NCBI GenBank assembly: GCA_002342255.1
Contig: DDPP01000005.1
Span: 20,428-46,273, forward strand
Source: Micrococcales bacterium UBA2465
GTDB lineage: Bacteria > Actinomycetota > Actinomycetes > Actinomycetales > Microbacteriaceae
Length of the DNA stretch: 25,846 nt
Direction of reading: 5' to 3'
A program made the position numbers and the translations under genes. The notes under the pieces are model-generated. The model did not search any database, was not told where the DNA came from, and worked only from the letters and a program-made list of their open reading frames with translations. This document shows positions 1 to 10,099 of this stretch, piece after piece. Within the stretch, counting starts at the first letter, position 1, and the number at the start of each line of letters is the position of its first letter.

Positions 1-114
1 CAGGTGTAAGCCACCACAGAATCTCAGGATTGTTGCCAGCTCGGCGGCTCTCACCGAGCTTTTGGAAACTTCTACCCTAGCTAATTCGTCTTTAAGTTCC
101 GCAGTTAGCGCCAC
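1..114 (-). CDS. whiA: WhiA, DNA-binding developmental regulator (N-terminal fragment, cut by window edge)
   Basis: Only the first 38 codons are present; the gene runs off the left edge. The translation begins VALTAELKDEL and reaches ILRFCGGLHL, which I recognise as the conserved amino end of WhiA, the LAGLIDADG/helix-turn-helix regulator of sporulation and cell division in actinobacteria and other Gram-positives. The start is GTG at 114, two bases after the rapZ stop. AAGGAG (120-125) lies just upstream inside the end of rapZ and is a near-perfect Shine-Dalgarno, so this start is well supported and translation is probably coupled to rapZ. The rest of the protein cannot be judged from here. 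Confidence 0.9.
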   Translation of the reverse strand, partial: MALTAELKDELARVEVSKSSVRAAELATILRFCGGLHL

Positions 115-116
115 GA

Positions 117-992
117 TTACTCCTTGCCTAAGTCTCTATGTTTGACGCGGATCTTTATACCATCGACATTGGATAAACGCTTAGCCAGTTCGAGTGCCAT
201 GGCTACGCTTCGATGCTTTCCTCCGGTGCAACCTATTGCTATTGCTGCATGCTTGCGATTTTCTTTTAGATACCCTGTAATTACCGGTCTTAGAGCTGCA
301 ACGTAACTGCTGATGAACTCTTCAACTCCCTCTTGGTTGAGCACGAAATCTGAAATCTCGGCATCTTCACCATTAAATGGTCTAAGCCTCTCATCCCAGA
401 ATGGGTTGGGTATGAATCTCATGTCGGCAATCATGTCTGCGTCACTTGGCGCTCCGTATTTGAACCCGAAACTCTGGATAAGCAGATTCAGTTGAGTCGA
501 ACTAGCTGTTGCGAAACTTTCAGAAATCTTAAGGGCTAATTGGTGAACATTCAGATCACTGCTATCGATGATGTAATCGGCCTGAGATCTAAGCACTAGC
601 AACCGATCACGCTCTGCGTGAATTCCGTCAGTGATTGTCCCATCGCCTTGCAGTGGGTGTGGTCTTCGGACTTGCTCGAACCGTTTGACTAATGTTGCGT
701 CATTCGCTTCTAAAAACAGCACTTGAACATTAATGTTGCTTGACCGAAGCAAGTCAATGTGAGCACTCAAGTCTTCGAATAATTCTCCGCCTCGGGCATC
801 AATTACCACCGCCAGCGAAGGCTTTTCAGAATCAGAGTGTGAGAATAACTCAGCCATTGGTCGAATTAGTTGGGGTGGCAGATTATCAACTACATACCAA
901 TCCATGTCCTCAAGTGCCTTACCGACGGTTGATCTGCCGGCACCAGACATGCCGGTGACAATCAACAGTTCGTAGGACTTGTCTTGATTCAA
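117..992 (-). CDS. rapZ: RapZ/YvcJ family nucleotide-binding protein
   Basis: This is a 291-aa P-loop protein of the usual family length. Seen: Walker A GMSGAGRS at residues 14-21 near the amino end, and the conserved C-terminal GCTGGKHRSVAM typical of RapZ. Family members hydrolyse ATP or GTP; enterobacterial RapZ controls glucosamine-6-phosphate synthase through small RNAs, but the role in actinobacteria is not settled. The start is TTG at 992 with AAGG seven bases upstream (GAGAGGCAAGG just before it). A 60-base gap separates it from uvrC and contains TTGACT (1022-1027, minus strand), a weak -35 candidate without a convincing -10. Downstream it abuts whiA; the usual yvcK gene between them is missing. 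Confidence 0.93.
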   Translation of the reverse strand: MNQDKSYELLIVTGMSGAGRSTVGKALEDMDWYVVDNLPPQLIRPMAELFSHSDSEKPSLAVVIDARGGELFEDLSAHIDLLRSSNINVQVLFLEANDATLVKRFEQVRRPHPLQGDGTITDGIHAERDRLLVLRSQADYIIDSSDLNVHQLALKISESFATASSTQLNLLIQSFGFKYGAPSDADMIADMRFIPNPFWDERLRPFNGEDAEISDFVLNQEGVEEFISSYVAALRPVITGYLKENRKHAAIAIGCTGGKHRSVAMALELAKRLSNVDGIKIRVKHRDLGKE

Positions 993-1052
993 TCGAATAC
1001 CTTGCCTCTCAAGATAACTCTAGTCAATTTGCGACACGCCCGAGTTGCTTAG

Positions 1053-2909
1053 TCAGGATTGTTCATCCAATCGGTCCCTAATAGTTGCAGCTAAATTGAA
1101 CCCAATCCCAGCCACTTCGCTGATCTCTTCAACAGTAGCCACCCTGAGTCGTTTAGCGGAACCAAAGCGCTTGAGCAGGGCTTTAATGCGTTTGTCCCCT
1201 AATCCCTCAATCTGGCCAAGTTCACTGGCAATCGCTGATTTACGCTGTTTCCGCTGTGCCGTGATGGCGAACCGGTGGGCTTCATCGCGAAGGCGCTGCA
1301 TCATGAATAGCGCCTCTGTTCCCCGGGGCAGAATTAACGGGAATGACTCTCCCGGCAACCATATTTCCTCAAGCCTCTTTGCCAACCCCACCACCCTGAT
1401 GTCCTTTATGCCCGAATCGACTAGCGCTCTTGCGGCCGCGTTCACCTGAGGTTGCCCACCATCAACGACTAATAGTCCAGGTCGATAGCTGAACTTATTG
1501 TCATTATCTGGAACCCCATCAGCTAAATACTTTAGTCTCCTAGTAAGCACTTGATAGATAGATTCCGTGTCGTCGGCTGAATTCTCAATGTTGAATTTTC
1601 GATATTGACTCTTTTTAGGAAGCCCATCCTCGAACACCACCATTGACCCGACGATTCCGGTCCCCGCTAGATGCGAAATGTCGAAACATTCGATGCGCAG
1701 TGGTGCGGTTTCTAAATGCAGTGCTGCTTGTATTTGACTAAGTGCATCAGATCGCGCGGTGAAATCCGCTGTTCGCTTTAGCTTATATAGCCCTAGCGCA
1801 TGTTTGGCATTAGTGTATGCAGTTTCTGCTAATGCTCTTTTGTCACCTCGTTGCGGAACTCTGAGATCTACCTTTGAACCGCGAAGCTCCCCTAACCACT
1901 GGGTAAGCGCTTGACTATCGGCCGGTAATGTTGGCACCAGAATTTCTTTAGGGACATCAACAATTCCTCGAAGTGCATCAGCATATACATTTTGCAAGAG
2001 GTATTCGACCAATTCCTCTGTACTACGTTCAATTTCTTTATCTACTACCCAACCTCTAGCTCCGCGAACTCGACCACCTCTAACTCTGAATAGACTAACT
2101 GCAGCAGTTAGTTCATCGTCGGCAATGCCAAACAAGTCAGCGTCGGTCTGGTCGGTGAAGACCACGGTGCTTTTTTCCAGAACTGTTTCTAATGCCGTGA
2201 AGTCGTCTCTGAGTTTTGCTGCTAGTTCATACTGCTGGTTTTCTGAAGCTTGGTTCATACGAACTTTAAGCGATTCAACGTAATCCTCATCACCAGATTG
2301 CATAAATTCAGCGAACTCTTTGGCAACCTTCTTATGTTCTTCGGGAGAGATTCTCTTGACGCATGGGGCAGAACACTTACCAATATCGGCAAGCAAGCAA
2401 GCTCTATTTGTTTGCTGTGCCCTTTTGTAAACACCGGTGCTACATGATCTAACTGGATAGACCTTCAGTAGCGTGTCCAAGGTCTCTCGCACAGCCCAGG
2501 AGTTGGTGTATGGTCCAAAATATTTCGCCGACTTGATATCTCTCGACCGAGTAACCATGGCTCTGGGCACTTCATCGCCCAGGGTTATAGCGAGATATGG
2601 ATAACTCTTATCATCCTTGAATCGGACGTTAAATGGCGGGTCGAACTCTTTTATCCAGGTGAACTCCAGTTGCAGAGCTTCAAACTCAGACTTGACTATG
2701 GTCCAGTTGACATCGGCAGCACTGGTTATCATTCGCCTAGTTTTCTCTTGCAGACTATTCAACGGAGCGAAATAGGAGCTCAGTCTGGCTCTGAGATTCT
2801 TGGCTTTCCCAACATAAAGAACGCGTCCGTTGCTATCGACAAAACGATAAACACCGGGGTTGGTTGGGATGTCCCCCGTTTTGGGTCGGAAACTGACCTC
2901 GTTAGCCAT
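1053..2909 (-). CDS. uvrC: UvrABC system protein C (excinuclease nuclease subunit)
   Basis: UvrC joins the UvrB-DNA complex and makes the 3' and 5' incisions in nucleotide excision repair. The 618-aa protein is full length. Seen: an amino-terminal GIY-YIG nuclease domain (GVY at 19-21, [13 protein letters not shown] at 31-43); a cluster of cysteines in the second hundred residues ([17 protein letters not shown]); a UVR motif ([11 protein letters not shown]) near 230 that contacts UvrB; an RNase H-like nuclease core ([18 protein letters not shown]); and a C-terminal helix-hairpin-helix pair ([25 protein letters not shown]). The ATG at 2909 overlaps the uvrA stop by eight bases (ATGGCTAA), so the two are very likely cotranscribed and translationally coupled. 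No terminator is visible before rapZ. Confidence 0.97.
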   Translation of the reverse strand: MANEVSFRPKTGDIPTNPGVYRFVDSNGRVLYVGKAKNLRARLSSYFAPLNSLQEKTRRMITSAADVNWTIVKSEFEALQLEFTWIKEFDPPFNVRFKDDKSYPYLAITLGDEVPRAMVTRSRDIKSAKYFGPYTNSWAVRETLDTLLKVYPVRSCSTGVYKRAQQTNRACLLADIGKCSAPCVKRISPEEHKKVAKEFAEFMQSGDEDYVESLKVRMNQASENQQYELAAKLRDDFTALETVLEKSTVVFTDQTDADLFGIADDELTAAVSLFRVRGGRVRGARGWVVDKEIERSTEELVEYLLQNVYADALRGIVDVPKEILVPTLPADSQALTQWLGELRGSKVDLRVPQRGDKRALAETAYTNAKHALGLYKLKRTADFTARSDALSQIQAALHLETAPLRIECFDISHLAGTGIVGSMVVFEDGLPKKSQYRKFNIENSADDTESIYQVLTRRLKYLADGVPDNDNKFSYRPGLLVVDGGQPQVNAAARALVDSGIKDIRVVGLAKRLEEIWLPGESFPLILPRGTEALFMMQRLRDEAHRFAITAQRKQRKSAIASELGQIEGLGDKRIKALLKRFGSAKRLRVATVEEISEVAGIGFNLAATIRDRLDEQS

Positions 2910-5772
2910 CTGTGCTTAAGATTTCTTTCAAAAACTTACCGGTGTGAGACTTCTGGTTTTTAGCAACAGTTTCCGGCGTTCCGGTGGCAACAATTTCTCC
3001 ACCTCTGGAACCACCTTCAGGGCCAATGTCGATTATCCAGTCAGCACTCTTGATCACGTCTAGGTTGTGTTCAATCACAATTACAGTGTTACCTTTGTCA
3101 ACCAGTCCGTTTAGCACCAACAGCAGCTTTCTTACATCCTCAAAGTGAAGACCAGTGGTTGGCTCATCAAGAACATAAACTGTCCTGCCATAGCTGCGTT
3201 TTTGAAGTTCAGCGGCTAGTTTCACTCTTTGTGCTTCACCACCGGAAAGGGTGGTTGCGCTTTGGCCGAGACGCACATAGCCAAGACCCACTTCAACCAA
3301 TGTGTCCAGAAAACGTGCAATAGCCGAGATAGGTGCAAAGAATTCGGCAGCTTCGGATATCGGCATCTCGAGCACTTCCGCAATTGACTTTCCCTTGTAT
3401 TTCACTTGCAAAGTTTCTCGATTGTATCGAGCTCCGTGACAGACTTCGCATAATACATAGACGTCTGGCAGGAAGTTCATCTCAATTTTTAGAGTGCCAT
3501 CACCACTGCAAGCTTCGCAACGGCCACCTTTAACGTTGAAGGAGAATCTTCCCTGCTGGTAGCCTCTGGCTTTAGATTCGGCTGTTTCTGAAAACAGCTT
3601 CCTGATGTGATCGAAGACACCTGTATATGTAGCAGGGTTAGACCTTGGGGTTCGGCCAATTGGGTTTTGATCGACGTGAACTACCTTATCCAGTTGCTCT
3701 AGGCCTTCGACCCGTGTGTGTTTGCCAGCAACACCTTTGGCACCATTGAGTTTGTTGGCTAGCACCTCGTACAAAACATCATTTACCAACGAGGATTTCC
3801 CTGAGCCTGAGACTCCGGTAACTGATATGAAACTCCCGAGGGGAAACTCGACATCGACATTTTTAAGATTGTTTTCTCTAGCTCCAACAACTTTAATTAC
3901 CCGGTTATGATCAACTTTCCGTCTTTTCTTAGGAGTGGCGATCACCTGCTTTGCGGCTAAATACTTTCCGGTGATTGAGTCCTTATTGCTGAGAATCGCT
4001 TTGTAACTTCCACTGTGCACTACTTCCCCGCCGTGAACTCCAGCGCCAGGACCTATGTCAACTAACCAGTCCGCAGCCTTGATAGTGTCCTCGTCATGTT
4101 CCACCACGATAAGAGTGTTACCGAGGTCTCTAAGCTTAAGAAGTGTTTCAATTAGTCTTCTGTTGTCTCTCTGGTGTAATCCGATGCTCGGTTCATCAAG
4201 AACATACAGCACACCAGTAAGTCCAGCGCCAATCTGTGTGGCAAGACGTATTCTCTGAGCTTCTCCACCGGAGAGTGTTGCTGCAGCTCGCTCTAAGGAA
4301 AGATAATCAAGGCCAACTGCTATCAGGAATTCAAGTCTGGCTCGTATCTCTCTGAGTACCTGTGCCGCTATCTTCTCGTCCCGCTTATCAAGCTTGAGTT
4401 TGCCAAAGAACATCATTGATTCGCCCAAACTGATATTGCAGACATCTGCTATCGAATGACCCGAAACCTTAACTGCCAAAACCTCTGGGCGTAACCTTGT
4501 GCCGTTGCAATCCGGACACGGCGTTTCTCGGAGATACTCCGCCCACCGACCTCGACCCCAATCGTTATCAGCCTCAAGGTATTTTCTTTCGATGTAATTT
4601 AGTGCACCTTCAAATCCAGTGGTATAGCGCAGTTCTCGACCGTAGCGGTTTTTCCATTTCATTTGCACGTCGAAGTTATTACCGTAGAGCACCGCGTCTT
4701 GGACTTCTTCCGGTAGGTCCTGCCATGGAGTCTCCAGAGAGAAGTCCATATCTTTAGCCAGTCCAGTTACCAATCTTGTGTAATAGGTAAAAAGCCCTTT
4801 ACCTTGAGTAGACCAAGGACGAATTACACCGCCAAGGATTGATTCAGAGGGATCTCCGATGACCAAATCCTTGTCAACTGCCATTTTGGTTCCAAGCCCG
4901 GAACAGGTTTGGCAAGCGCCAAATGGCGCGTTAAAGGAAAAAGTCCTAGGTTCGATTTCAGTCAACGCCAGCGGATGTTCGTTTGGGCAGGACATCCTCT
5001 CACTGAAATTGCGATACTTTCCTTCGCCTTCCAGATCCACCAGGTCTATGGTGACTCTGCCATTGGTTAGTTTCAAGGCCGTCTCCACTGAGTCAGTCAA
5101 ACGCTGTGTAATGTCAGCTTTAGCCACCAGTCGATCAATGACCACGGCAATGTCGTGTTTGAAGGTCTTTTTGAGCGGCTTGGCTTCACTGAGTGAAATA
5201 AGTTCCCCGTCAACAACTGCTCTTGCGAATCCTTGGGCGATTAGTTCTTTGAATAAATCAACAAATTCGCCTTTCTTCTGGTCGACTACTTGAGCGAGTA
5301 CCTGATATTTAGTTCCTGCAGGTAACTGCATGATTTGATCTACGATTTGTTGGGTGGTTTGCTTCGAGATCTTTTCTCCACAGGTGGCACAGTGCGGAAC
5401 CCCAATCCTTGCCCAAAGCAACCGAAGGTAATCATGAATCTCTGTAATAGTTCCAACTGTTGAGCGAGGGTTTCGGTTTGTTGACTTTTGGTCAATAGAA
5501 ACTGCAGGCGAGAGTCCTTCAATGAAATCGACGTCTGGCCTATCCACCTGGCCCAGAAATTGTCTGGCATACGCGCTCAGTGACTCGACGTAACGTCGCT
5601 GACCTTCAGCGAAAATAGTATCGAAGGCCAGCGATGATTTACCCGAACCACTAAGCCCGGTGAAAACCACCATGGCATTTCTCGGTATCTCCAGAGTCAG
5701 GTTTTTGAGGTTGTGAACTCTGGCCCCTTTGATAACGAGCTTTTCTTTGGCAGGAATTTGGATTACGGGCAT
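2902..5772 (-). CDS. uvrA: UvrABC system protein A (damage-recognition ATPase)
   Basis: UvrA is the dimeric ABC-type ATPase that finds bulky DNA lesions and loads UvrB. The protein is 956 aa, normal for the family. Seen: first Walker [10 protein letters not shown] (39-47), signature LSGGEAQ (500-506), Walker B VLYVLDEP (521-528); second Walker [10 protein letters not shown] (653-661), second signature LSGGEAQ near 842, and Walker B VYVLDEP near 870. The C-terminal zinc module is complete (C752, C755, C775, C778). The first one reads C262-x3-H266 ... C287, C290, so one ligand is His or lies elsewhere. The ATG at 5772 has no Shine-Dalgarno but has TAAAAT seven bases before it, suggesting a leaderless start. 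The gene is 18 bases downstream of uvrB and overlaps uvrC. Confidence 0.98.
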   Translation of the reverse strand: MPVIQIPAKEKLVIKGARVHNLKNLTLEIPRNAMVVFTGLSGSGKSSLAFDTIFAEGQRRYVESLSAYARQFLGQVDRPDVDFIEGLSPAVSIDQKSTNRNPRSTVGTITEIHDYLRLLWARIGVPHCATCGEKISKQTTQQIVDQIMQLPAGTKYQVLAQVVDQKKGEFVDLFKELIAQGFARAVVDGELISLSEAKPLKKTFKHDIAVVIDRLVAKADITQRLTDSVETALKLTNGRVTIDLVDLEGEGKYRNFSERMSCPNEHPLALTEIEPRTFSFNAPFGACQTCSGLGTKMAVDKDLVIGDPSESILGGVIRPWSTQGKGLFTYYTRLVTGLAKDMDFSLETPWQDLPEEVQDAVLYGNNFDVQMKWKNRYGRELRYTTGFEGALNYIERKYLEADNDWGRGRWAEYLRETPCPDCNGTRLRPEVLAVKVSGHSIADVCNISLGESMMFFGKLKLDKRDEKIAAQVLREIRARLEFLIAVGLDYLSLERAAATLSGGEAQRIRLATQIGAGLTGVLYVLDEPSIGLHQRDNRRLIETLLKLRDLGNTLIVVEHDEDTIKAADWLVDIGPGAGVHGGEVVHSGSYKAILSNKDSITGKYLAAKQVIATPKKRRKVDHNRVIKVVGARENNLKNVDVEFPLGSFISVTGVSGSGKSSLVNDVLYEVLANKLNGAKGVAGKHTRVEGLEQLDKVVHVDQNPIGRTPRSNPATYTGVFDHIRKLFSETAESKARGYQQGRFSFNVKGGRCEACSGDGTLKIEMNFLPDVYVLCEVCHGARYNRETLQVKYKGKSIAEVLEMPISEAAEFFAPISAIARFLDTLVEVGLGYVRLGQSATTLSGGEAQRVKLAAELQKRSYGRTVYVLDEPTTGLHFEDVRKLLLVLNGLVDKGNTVIVIEHNLDVIKSADWIIDIGPEGGSRGGEIVATGTPETVAKNQKSHTGKFLKEILSTDG

Positions 5773-5790
5773 AGGGACAATTTTAACTTG
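5773..5790 (-). promoter_or_regulatory. Candidate leaderless promoter of uvrA-uvrC
   Basis: On the minus strand the gap between uvrB and uvrA reads CAAGTTAAAAT then seven bases then ATG. TAAAAT fits the actinobacterial -10 pattern TAnnnT at the distance that would put the transcript start on or beside the A of ATG. No Shine-Dalgarno is present. No good -35 is visible. The CAAGT in front of the -10 is shared with the coaE and polA upstream regions. Inferred only. Confidence 0.4.
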
Positions 5791-7854
5791 CTAAACCTTG
5801 TCGATTTGCCGAATCGTGTATTTTAGTTCGCTAATTTCATCTCTCAGCCTCGCAGCTAACTCGAAATTGAGTTCCGCAGCCGCAGCTCTCATCTGTGCGT
5901 CCAAATCAACCACTAAATCAATCAAATCGTCATAGCTGCTGTTCTGATCGGGTCGCTTTCGAACAGGTATCACCGGTTTACCGTCTCTGGATCGCTTTTT
6001 GCTGTTTTCCAATAATTCCGCGGTGTCCTTCTCTTCACTCAGTATTGCATCGGTAATGTCTGAAATCCTCTTTCGTAGTGGTTGAGGATCAAGGCCTCTT
6101 TCCTTGTTATATGCAATTTGCTTTTCACGTCTTCTATTGGTTTCGTCAAGCGCCCGTGCCATGGAATCTGTTATTCGATCCGCATACATGTGGACTTCGC
6201 CGGACACGTTTCTTGCAGCGCGACCTATAGTTTGGATTAGAGATGTTGTCGAACGCAGGAAACCTTCTTTGTCGGCATCAAGGATGCTAACCAGAGAAAC
6301 TTCAGGTAGGTCTAGTCCTTCTCGCAGCAAGTTTATTCCCACCAAGACATCGAAAACTCCCGTTCGAAGCTCTCTAAGTAATTCCACCCGGCGCAACGTG
6401 TCAACATCACTGTGTAGGTAACGGACTCTCACTCCAGCTTCGGTTAGGAAATCAGTAAGTTCTTCAGACATCTTCTTGGTTAACGTGGTAACTAGGACAC
6501 GTTCGTCTCTTTCGGCCCGCTTTTTGACTTCCTCTAGTAAGTCATCGATCTGCCCCTTGGTCGGTTTGATTAGCACCTGTGGGTCAACCAATCCAGTTGG
6601 TCGGATAATTTGCTCAACAACACCATCGCTTACGCCTAGCTCGTACTTGCCTGGAGTGGCCGACAGGTAAACAGTTTGGCCGACTCTATCGAGGAACTCA
6701 GTCCACTTCAGAGGACGGTTATCCAAAGCAGATGGCAATCTAAAACCGTATTCCACCAAGGTGCGTTTTCTGGATGAGTCACCTTCATACATCGCACCAA
6801 TCTGAGGCACTGTGACGTGGGATTCGTCTATGACGGTGAGAAAATCCTCTGGGAAATAATCAAGTAAGCAAGACGGAGCAGAACCAGGTTCTCTGCCGTC
6901 GAGGTGTCTGGAGTAATTTTCTATGCCTGAGCAGAATCCGAGCTCCCTGATCATTTCTAAATCAAAGGTGGTTCGCATTTTTATCCTTTGGGCTTCGAGT
7001 AATTTGCCTTGAGTTTCAAGCTCTTTAACCCTGGCTACCATTTCATGTTCGATATTTTCAAGTGCAATGCCCATGCGCTCGGGAGATGTGACATAGTAAC
7101 TAGCGGGATAGACGTTTACCGTATCAAGTTCTTTTACAATTTCACCGGTCAAAGGATGAAGCTGGTAGATTTTTTCAACCTCGTCACCGAAAAGTTCAAG
7201 GCGAATTGCTAACTCGTCATACACCGGAATGATTTCAATGGTGTCACCCTTAACTCGGAAGTTCCCTCGACTAAAGTCATAGTCATTTCGCTGATACTGC
7301 ATGCTGACGAACTCTCGAATTAGCTCGTCTCTATCAATAGTCTGCCCTCGGTGCAGCGGAAGAGACATGTCTAGGTATTCACTTGGAGCTCCAAGTCCAT
7401 AGATGCAGGAGACTGTGCTGACCACAACAACATCTCTTCGACTGAGCAAACTCATTGTCGCTGAGTAGCGAAGACGTTCAACCTCGGAGTTAATACTCGA
7501 GTCTTTTTCAATGAAAGTATCGGTTTGAGGAACATAGGCCTCTGGTTGATAGTAATCGTAATAACTTACGAAGTATTCGACGGCATTGTTTGGCAGCAGT
7601 TCTCGAAATTCGTTGACTAACTGAGCCGCTAGTGTCTTGTTGTGAGCAAGGACAAGAGTTGGTCTCTGCAGTTTCTCTATCAGCCATGCCGTAGTAGCGG
7701 ATTTACCAGTTCCAGTTGCTCCAAGCAATACGACATCTTTTTCACCAGCCAAAATCCTTTGGGTTAGCTCTTCAATGGCATTGGGTTGATCCCCCGAGGG
7801 CTTGTATTCACTTATAACTTCGAAAGGTCTGAAAGCTCTAGTTTGGTCTTTCAT
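5791..7854 (-). CDS. uvrB: UvrABC system protein B (damage-verification helicase-like subunit)
   Basis: UvrB receives DNA from UvrA, verifies damage with its beta-hairpin and recruits UvrC. Seen in the 687-aa product: Walker A GATGTGKS (45-52), the beta-hairpin region [20 protein letters not shown], Walker B TVIDESHV, helicase motif [11 protein letters not shown], and a C-terminal UVR motif ([15 protein letters not shown]) that binds UvrC. I choose the ATG at 7854 because it forms the ATGA overlap with the coaE stop and matches the family's amino end. An in-frame ATG 33 bases upstream would add eleven residues lying inside coaE. AAAAGGA lies 12 bases before the chosen ATG, a somewhat long spacing, so coupling to coaE translation probably matters. 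Confidence 0.97.
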   Translation of the reverse strand: MKDQTRAFRPFEVISEYKPSGDQPNAIEELTQRILAGEKDVVLLGATGTGKSATTAWLIEKLQRPTLVLAHNKTLAAQLVNEFRELLPNNAVEYFVSYYDYYQPEAYVPQTDTFIEKDSSINSEVERLRYSATMSLLSRRDVVVVSTVSCIYGLGAPSEYLDMSLPLHRGQTIDRDELIREFVSMQYQRNDYDFSRGNFRVKGDTIEIIPVYDELAIRLELFGDEVEKIYQLHPLTGEIVKELDTVNVYPASYYVTSPERMGIALENIEHEMVARVKELETQGKLLEAQRIKMRTTFDLEMIRELGFCSGIENYSRHLDGREPGSAPSCLLDYFPEDFLTVIDESHVTVPQIGAMYEGDSSRKRTLVEYGFRLPSALDNRPLKWTEFLDRVGQTVYLSATPGKYELGVSDGVVEQIIRPTGLVDPQVLIKPTKGQIDDLLEEVKKRAERDERVLVTTLTKKMSEELTDFLTEAGVRVRYLHSDVDTLRRVELLRELRTGVFDVLVGINLLREGLDLPEVSLVSILDADKEGFLRSTTSLIQTIGRAARNVSGEVHMYADRITDSMARALDETNRRREKQIAYNKERGLDPQPLRKRISDITDAILSEEKDTAELLENSKKRSRDGKPVIPVRKRPDQNSSYDDLIDLVVDLDAQMRAAAAELNFELAARLRDEISELKYTIRQIDKV

Positions 7855-8453
7855 TTCAATGCCGCGTCCTTTTGAAACTTTGCCCATAAGGCTCTGGCTT
7901 CATTTAGAAGCAGTTCAATTGATTGGTTGCTGTTGAGAATGTGGTCGGCAATCTGTGCCCTATCAATGGGCTTGGCTTGGTTGTCAATCCTGGCTTTGGC
8001 TTCAGCAACCGTCATACCCCTGTTGTTGATGAGTCGTTGTACTCGTTCATCCTCTGGAGCTTCCACTGTGACTATTACGTCAAATGGAAGGTCCACTTTT
8101 GCCTCAACGAGGAGTGGCACATTGTATACAACCAGCGCTTCCTCGGATAGGTTAGCCAAGATTTCGAGAGCTCGTCGCCTCACCAACGGATGAACTATAG
8201 CTTCAAGTTCCAGTCGAGCTCGTTGGTCGGAGAATACAATAGCCCCCAATTTCTTGCGGTCCAGGGTTCCATCCTCCGAAAAAAAACTTTCGCCAAATTT
8301 CTCTAGAATCTGGTTTGCACCCTCAGATCCAGCCTCAACCACTTCTCTGGCAAGTTGGTCAGCATCAATCTCGATACCACCAAGTTCTCTCCAGAGTTTG
8401 GCTATAGTGCTCTTTCCTGCCGCAATCCCGCCAGTCAGACCAATCAGATACAT
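7851..8453 (-). CDS. coaE: Dephospho-CoA kinase
   Basis: CoaE phosphorylates the ribose 3'-OH of dephospho-CoA, the last step of coenzyme A synthesis. The 200-aa protein starts [16 protein letters not shown], with the P-loop at residues 8-16, and carries the family motifs [17 protein letters not shown] and YNVPLLVEA. Actinobacterial homologues in some genera carry an extra C-terminal domain; this one is the short, single-domain form. The ATG at 8453 lacks a Shine-Dalgarno and has TAGGCT seven bases upstream, so a leaderless transcript is likely. The stop overlaps the uvrB ATG (ATGA), placing coaE as the promoter-proximal gene of a coaE-uvrB unit. A strong terminator separates it from rpsA. 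Confidence 0.96.
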   Translation of the reverse strand: MYLIGLTGGIAAGKSTIAKLWRELGGIEIDADQLAREVVEAGSEGANQILEKFGESFFSEDGTLDRKKLGAIVFSDQRARLELEAIVHPLVRRRALEILANLSEEALVVYNVPLLVEAKVDLPFDVIVTVEAPEDERVQRLINNRGMTVAEAKARIDNQAKPIDRAQIADHILNSNQSIELLLNEARALWAKFQKDAALK

Positions 8454-8472
8454 GACTATAAGCCTAACTTGG
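8454..8472 (-). promoter_or_regulatory. Candidate leaderless promoter of coaE-uvrB
   Basis: On the minus strand CCAAGTTAGGCTTA (8459-8472) precedes the coaE ATG. TAGGCT (8461-8466) fits the -10 pattern TAnnnT and is followed by seven bases and then ATG, with no Shine-Dalgarno. The same 14 bases occur in the same register before polA. No -35 box is convincing. It sits directly downstream of the rpsA terminator, which makes an independent promoter here sensible. Confidence 0.5.
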
Positions 8473-8507
8473 TTAAAACAAACGGGGTTGAGCCAAACTC
8501 AACCCCG
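8472..8507 (-). terminator. Rho-independent terminator after rpsA
   Basis: A perfect ten-base-pair stem (8483-8492 with 8498-8507, arms CGGGGTTGAG and CTCAACCCCG) with a five-base loop is followed on the minus strand by TTTGTTTTAA. It begins about 15 bases after the rpsA stop. GC-rich stem plus T-run is the classic intrinsic terminator form, and the direction fits rpsA. Confidence 0.9.
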
Positions 8508-8521
8508 AATGCTACGAAATG

Positions 8522-9988
8522 TTACTCGGCTTCGCCTAGTTGTTCCTTGAGTGCAGATAATGATGCATCTTCAGATAAGGTTCCTGTTGACTCCATGCCT
8601 TCTGATGATGTCGAAGTTGCGTTGCTCTCAGTCACTTCAGGCTTGGTGTCTGGAAGAGTTGCTTCGAGCTCATGAGTTGCAGCAACCTGCTTCTTGTGCT
8701 CCTCCCAACGAGCCTGGGCTTCGGCATACTCCTTCTCCCACTTAGCCTTAGCTTCTTCATAGCCTGGTTTCCATTCACTGGTGGCAGGATCGAAACCTTC
8801 TGGGTACTTGTAGTTACCCTGGTCATCGAAATCAGTAGCCAAACCGTAAAGTGCTGGGTTGAAGTCAGTGCCAAATGGATCTGTTTCTTCGGTTGCCTGC
8901 TTTAGCGACAAAGAAATTCTGCGACGGTCAAGGTCGATGTCGATAACCTTAACAAATACATCTTGGTTTACAGTTACAACTTGGCTAGCCAGATCAATGT
9001 GCTTTGCCGAAAGTTCCGAAATGTGTACTAGGCCTTCAATGCCATCGGCAACTCTAACGAAAGCGCCGAAAGGAACAATTTTGGTTACTTTACCCGGAGC
9101 GAACTGACCGATAGCGTGATTTCTTGCGAATACCTGCCAAGGGTCCTCTTGAGTTGACTTGAGTGAAAGTGAGACGCGTTCGCGGTCGTTGTCTACTTCG
9201 AGTACTTCAACAGTTACTTCTTGACCTATTTCAACAACTTCGCTGGCATGTTCGATGTGCTTCCAAGAGAGCTCTGAAACGTGTACCAAACCGTCAACAC
9301 CGCCTAGGTCAATGAAAGCTCCAAAGTTCACGATTGATGAAACAACACCGGTGCGAATTTGACCCTTAGCCAAGTCTGCAAGGAATGTTGTGCGGTTTGC
9401 CGTCTGTGACTCTTCTAAAAGAGCACGACGAGATAAGACAACGTTGTTTCTGTTCTTGTCTAGCTCGAGAATCTTGGCTTCAACCGTTTGCCCTAGGTAA
9501 GGGGAAAGATCGCGTACCCGACGCAGTTCGATTAGTGAAGCTGGAAGGAATCCACGTAGACCAATGTCGACAATCAGACCACCTTTAACCACTTCTATAA
9601 CCAGACCGTTGACAACGCCATCGGTCTCTTTGATCTTTTCAACATCTCCCCATGCGCGTTCGTATTGGGCGCGTTTTTTAGAAAGGATTAGACGACCTTC
9701 TTTGTCTTCTTTCTGAAGAACTAGAGCTTCAATTGAGTCCCCAACAGCGACAATGTCGCCAGGAGCCGCATCATGTCTAATGGAAAGTTCACGAGAAGGG
9801 ATAACACCTTCGGTTTTGTAACCGACATCGAGGAGAACCTCATCGCGGTCAATCTTGACAACGATTCCAGAGATTAGGTCCCCGTCGTTGAAAGATTTGA
9901 GGGTTTTTTCGATTTCAGCTAAAAGCTGTTCAGTGGTGCCGATGTCGTTGACAGCAACCTGTGGGGTTGCGCTTTCAGTACTTGTCAT
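8522..9988 (-). CDS. rpsA: 30S ribosomal protein S1
   Basis: S1 helps the 30S subunit bind mRNA. The 488-aa product begins MTSTESATPQVAVNDIG, the actinobacterial S1 amino end, which fixes the start at 9988 rather than at an in-frame codon 81 bases upstream. Four S1 RNA-binding repeats are visible: roughly residues 35-105 (GDLISGIVVKIDRDEVLLDVG), 120-190 (VVNGLVIEVVKGGLIVDIG), 205-280 (RTGVVSSIVNFGAFIDLGG) and 290-365 (GKVTKIVPFGAFVRV). The tail is acidic and Ala/Glu-rich, ending ALKEQLGEAE. No clear Shine-Dalgarno precedes the ATG. A 111-base region separates it from the HPr gene and probably holds its own promoter; the strong terminator follows it. The S1 C-terminal tail is the segment discussed as relevant to pyrazinoic acid in mycobacteria. 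Confidence 0.97.
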   Translation of the reverse strand: MTSTESATPQVAVNDIGTTEQLLAEIEKTLKSFNDGDLISGIVVKIDRDEVLLDVGYKTEGVIPSRELSIRHDAAPGDIVAVGDSIEALVLQKEDKEGRLILSKKRAQYERAWGDVEKIKETDGVVNGLVIEVVKGGLIVDIGLRGFLPASLIELRRVRDLSPYLGQTVEAKILELDKNRNNVVLSRRALLEESQTANRTTFLADLAKGQIRTGVVSSIVNFGAFIDLGGVDGLVHVSELSWKHIEHASEVVEIGQEVTVEVLEVDNDRERVSLSLKSTQEDPWQVFARNHAIGQFAPGKVTKIVPFGAFVRVADGIEGLVHISELSAKHIDLASQVVTVNQDVFVKVIDIDLDRRRISLSLKQATEETDPFGTDFNPALYGLATDFDDQGNYKYPEGFDPATSEWKPGYEEAKAKWEKEYAEAQARWEEHKKQVAATHELEATLPDTKPEVTESNATSTSSEGMESTGTLSEDASLSALKEQLGEAE

Positions 9989-10099
9989 AGAGAAAATATC
10001 TCGTTCTGTTTTTACTCGGGCCTGATAAGTATTTAGCTCACCAAGCGGATGGATGGGGATTTGGTTCAAAACTGAACCTTGCCAAGTCTACAAGGGTTT
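9989..10099 (-). promoter_or_regulatory. rpsA upstream region with a short dyad
   Basis: This is the longest gene-free stretch of the window (111 bases). It contains a perfect inverted repeat GGTTCA-AAAC-TGAACC (10063-10078) without a following T-run on the minus strand, so it does not look like a terminator. No promoter boxes are clear enough to call. Because rpsA is a highly expressed ribosomal gene, a promoter or leader element here is expected, but this is inference. Confidence 0.3.

Noticed and set aside
1022..1027. TTGACT upstream of rapZ as a promoter -35
   Set aside because: No matching -10 at 16-18 bases; reported only as a weak hint in the rapZ entry.
5340..5570. 76-codon minus-strand frame inside uvrA
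   Set aside because: Same-strand frame shift of a conserved part of UvrA; the real frame is unbroken there, so it is not a sign of a frameshift.
5801..5815. CGATT-TGCCG-AATCG inverted repeat near the uvrA start as a possible LexA (SOS) box
   Set aside because: It does not fit the actinobacterial SOS pattern CGAAC-N4-GTTCG and lies inside uvrB coding sequence. I found no better SOS box by eye before uvrA, coaE or polA.
9989..10069. N-terminal extension of rpsA by 27 codons
   Set aside because: The extension is unlike any S1 amino end, whereas MTSTESATPQVAVNDIG matches actinobacterial S1 at its start.
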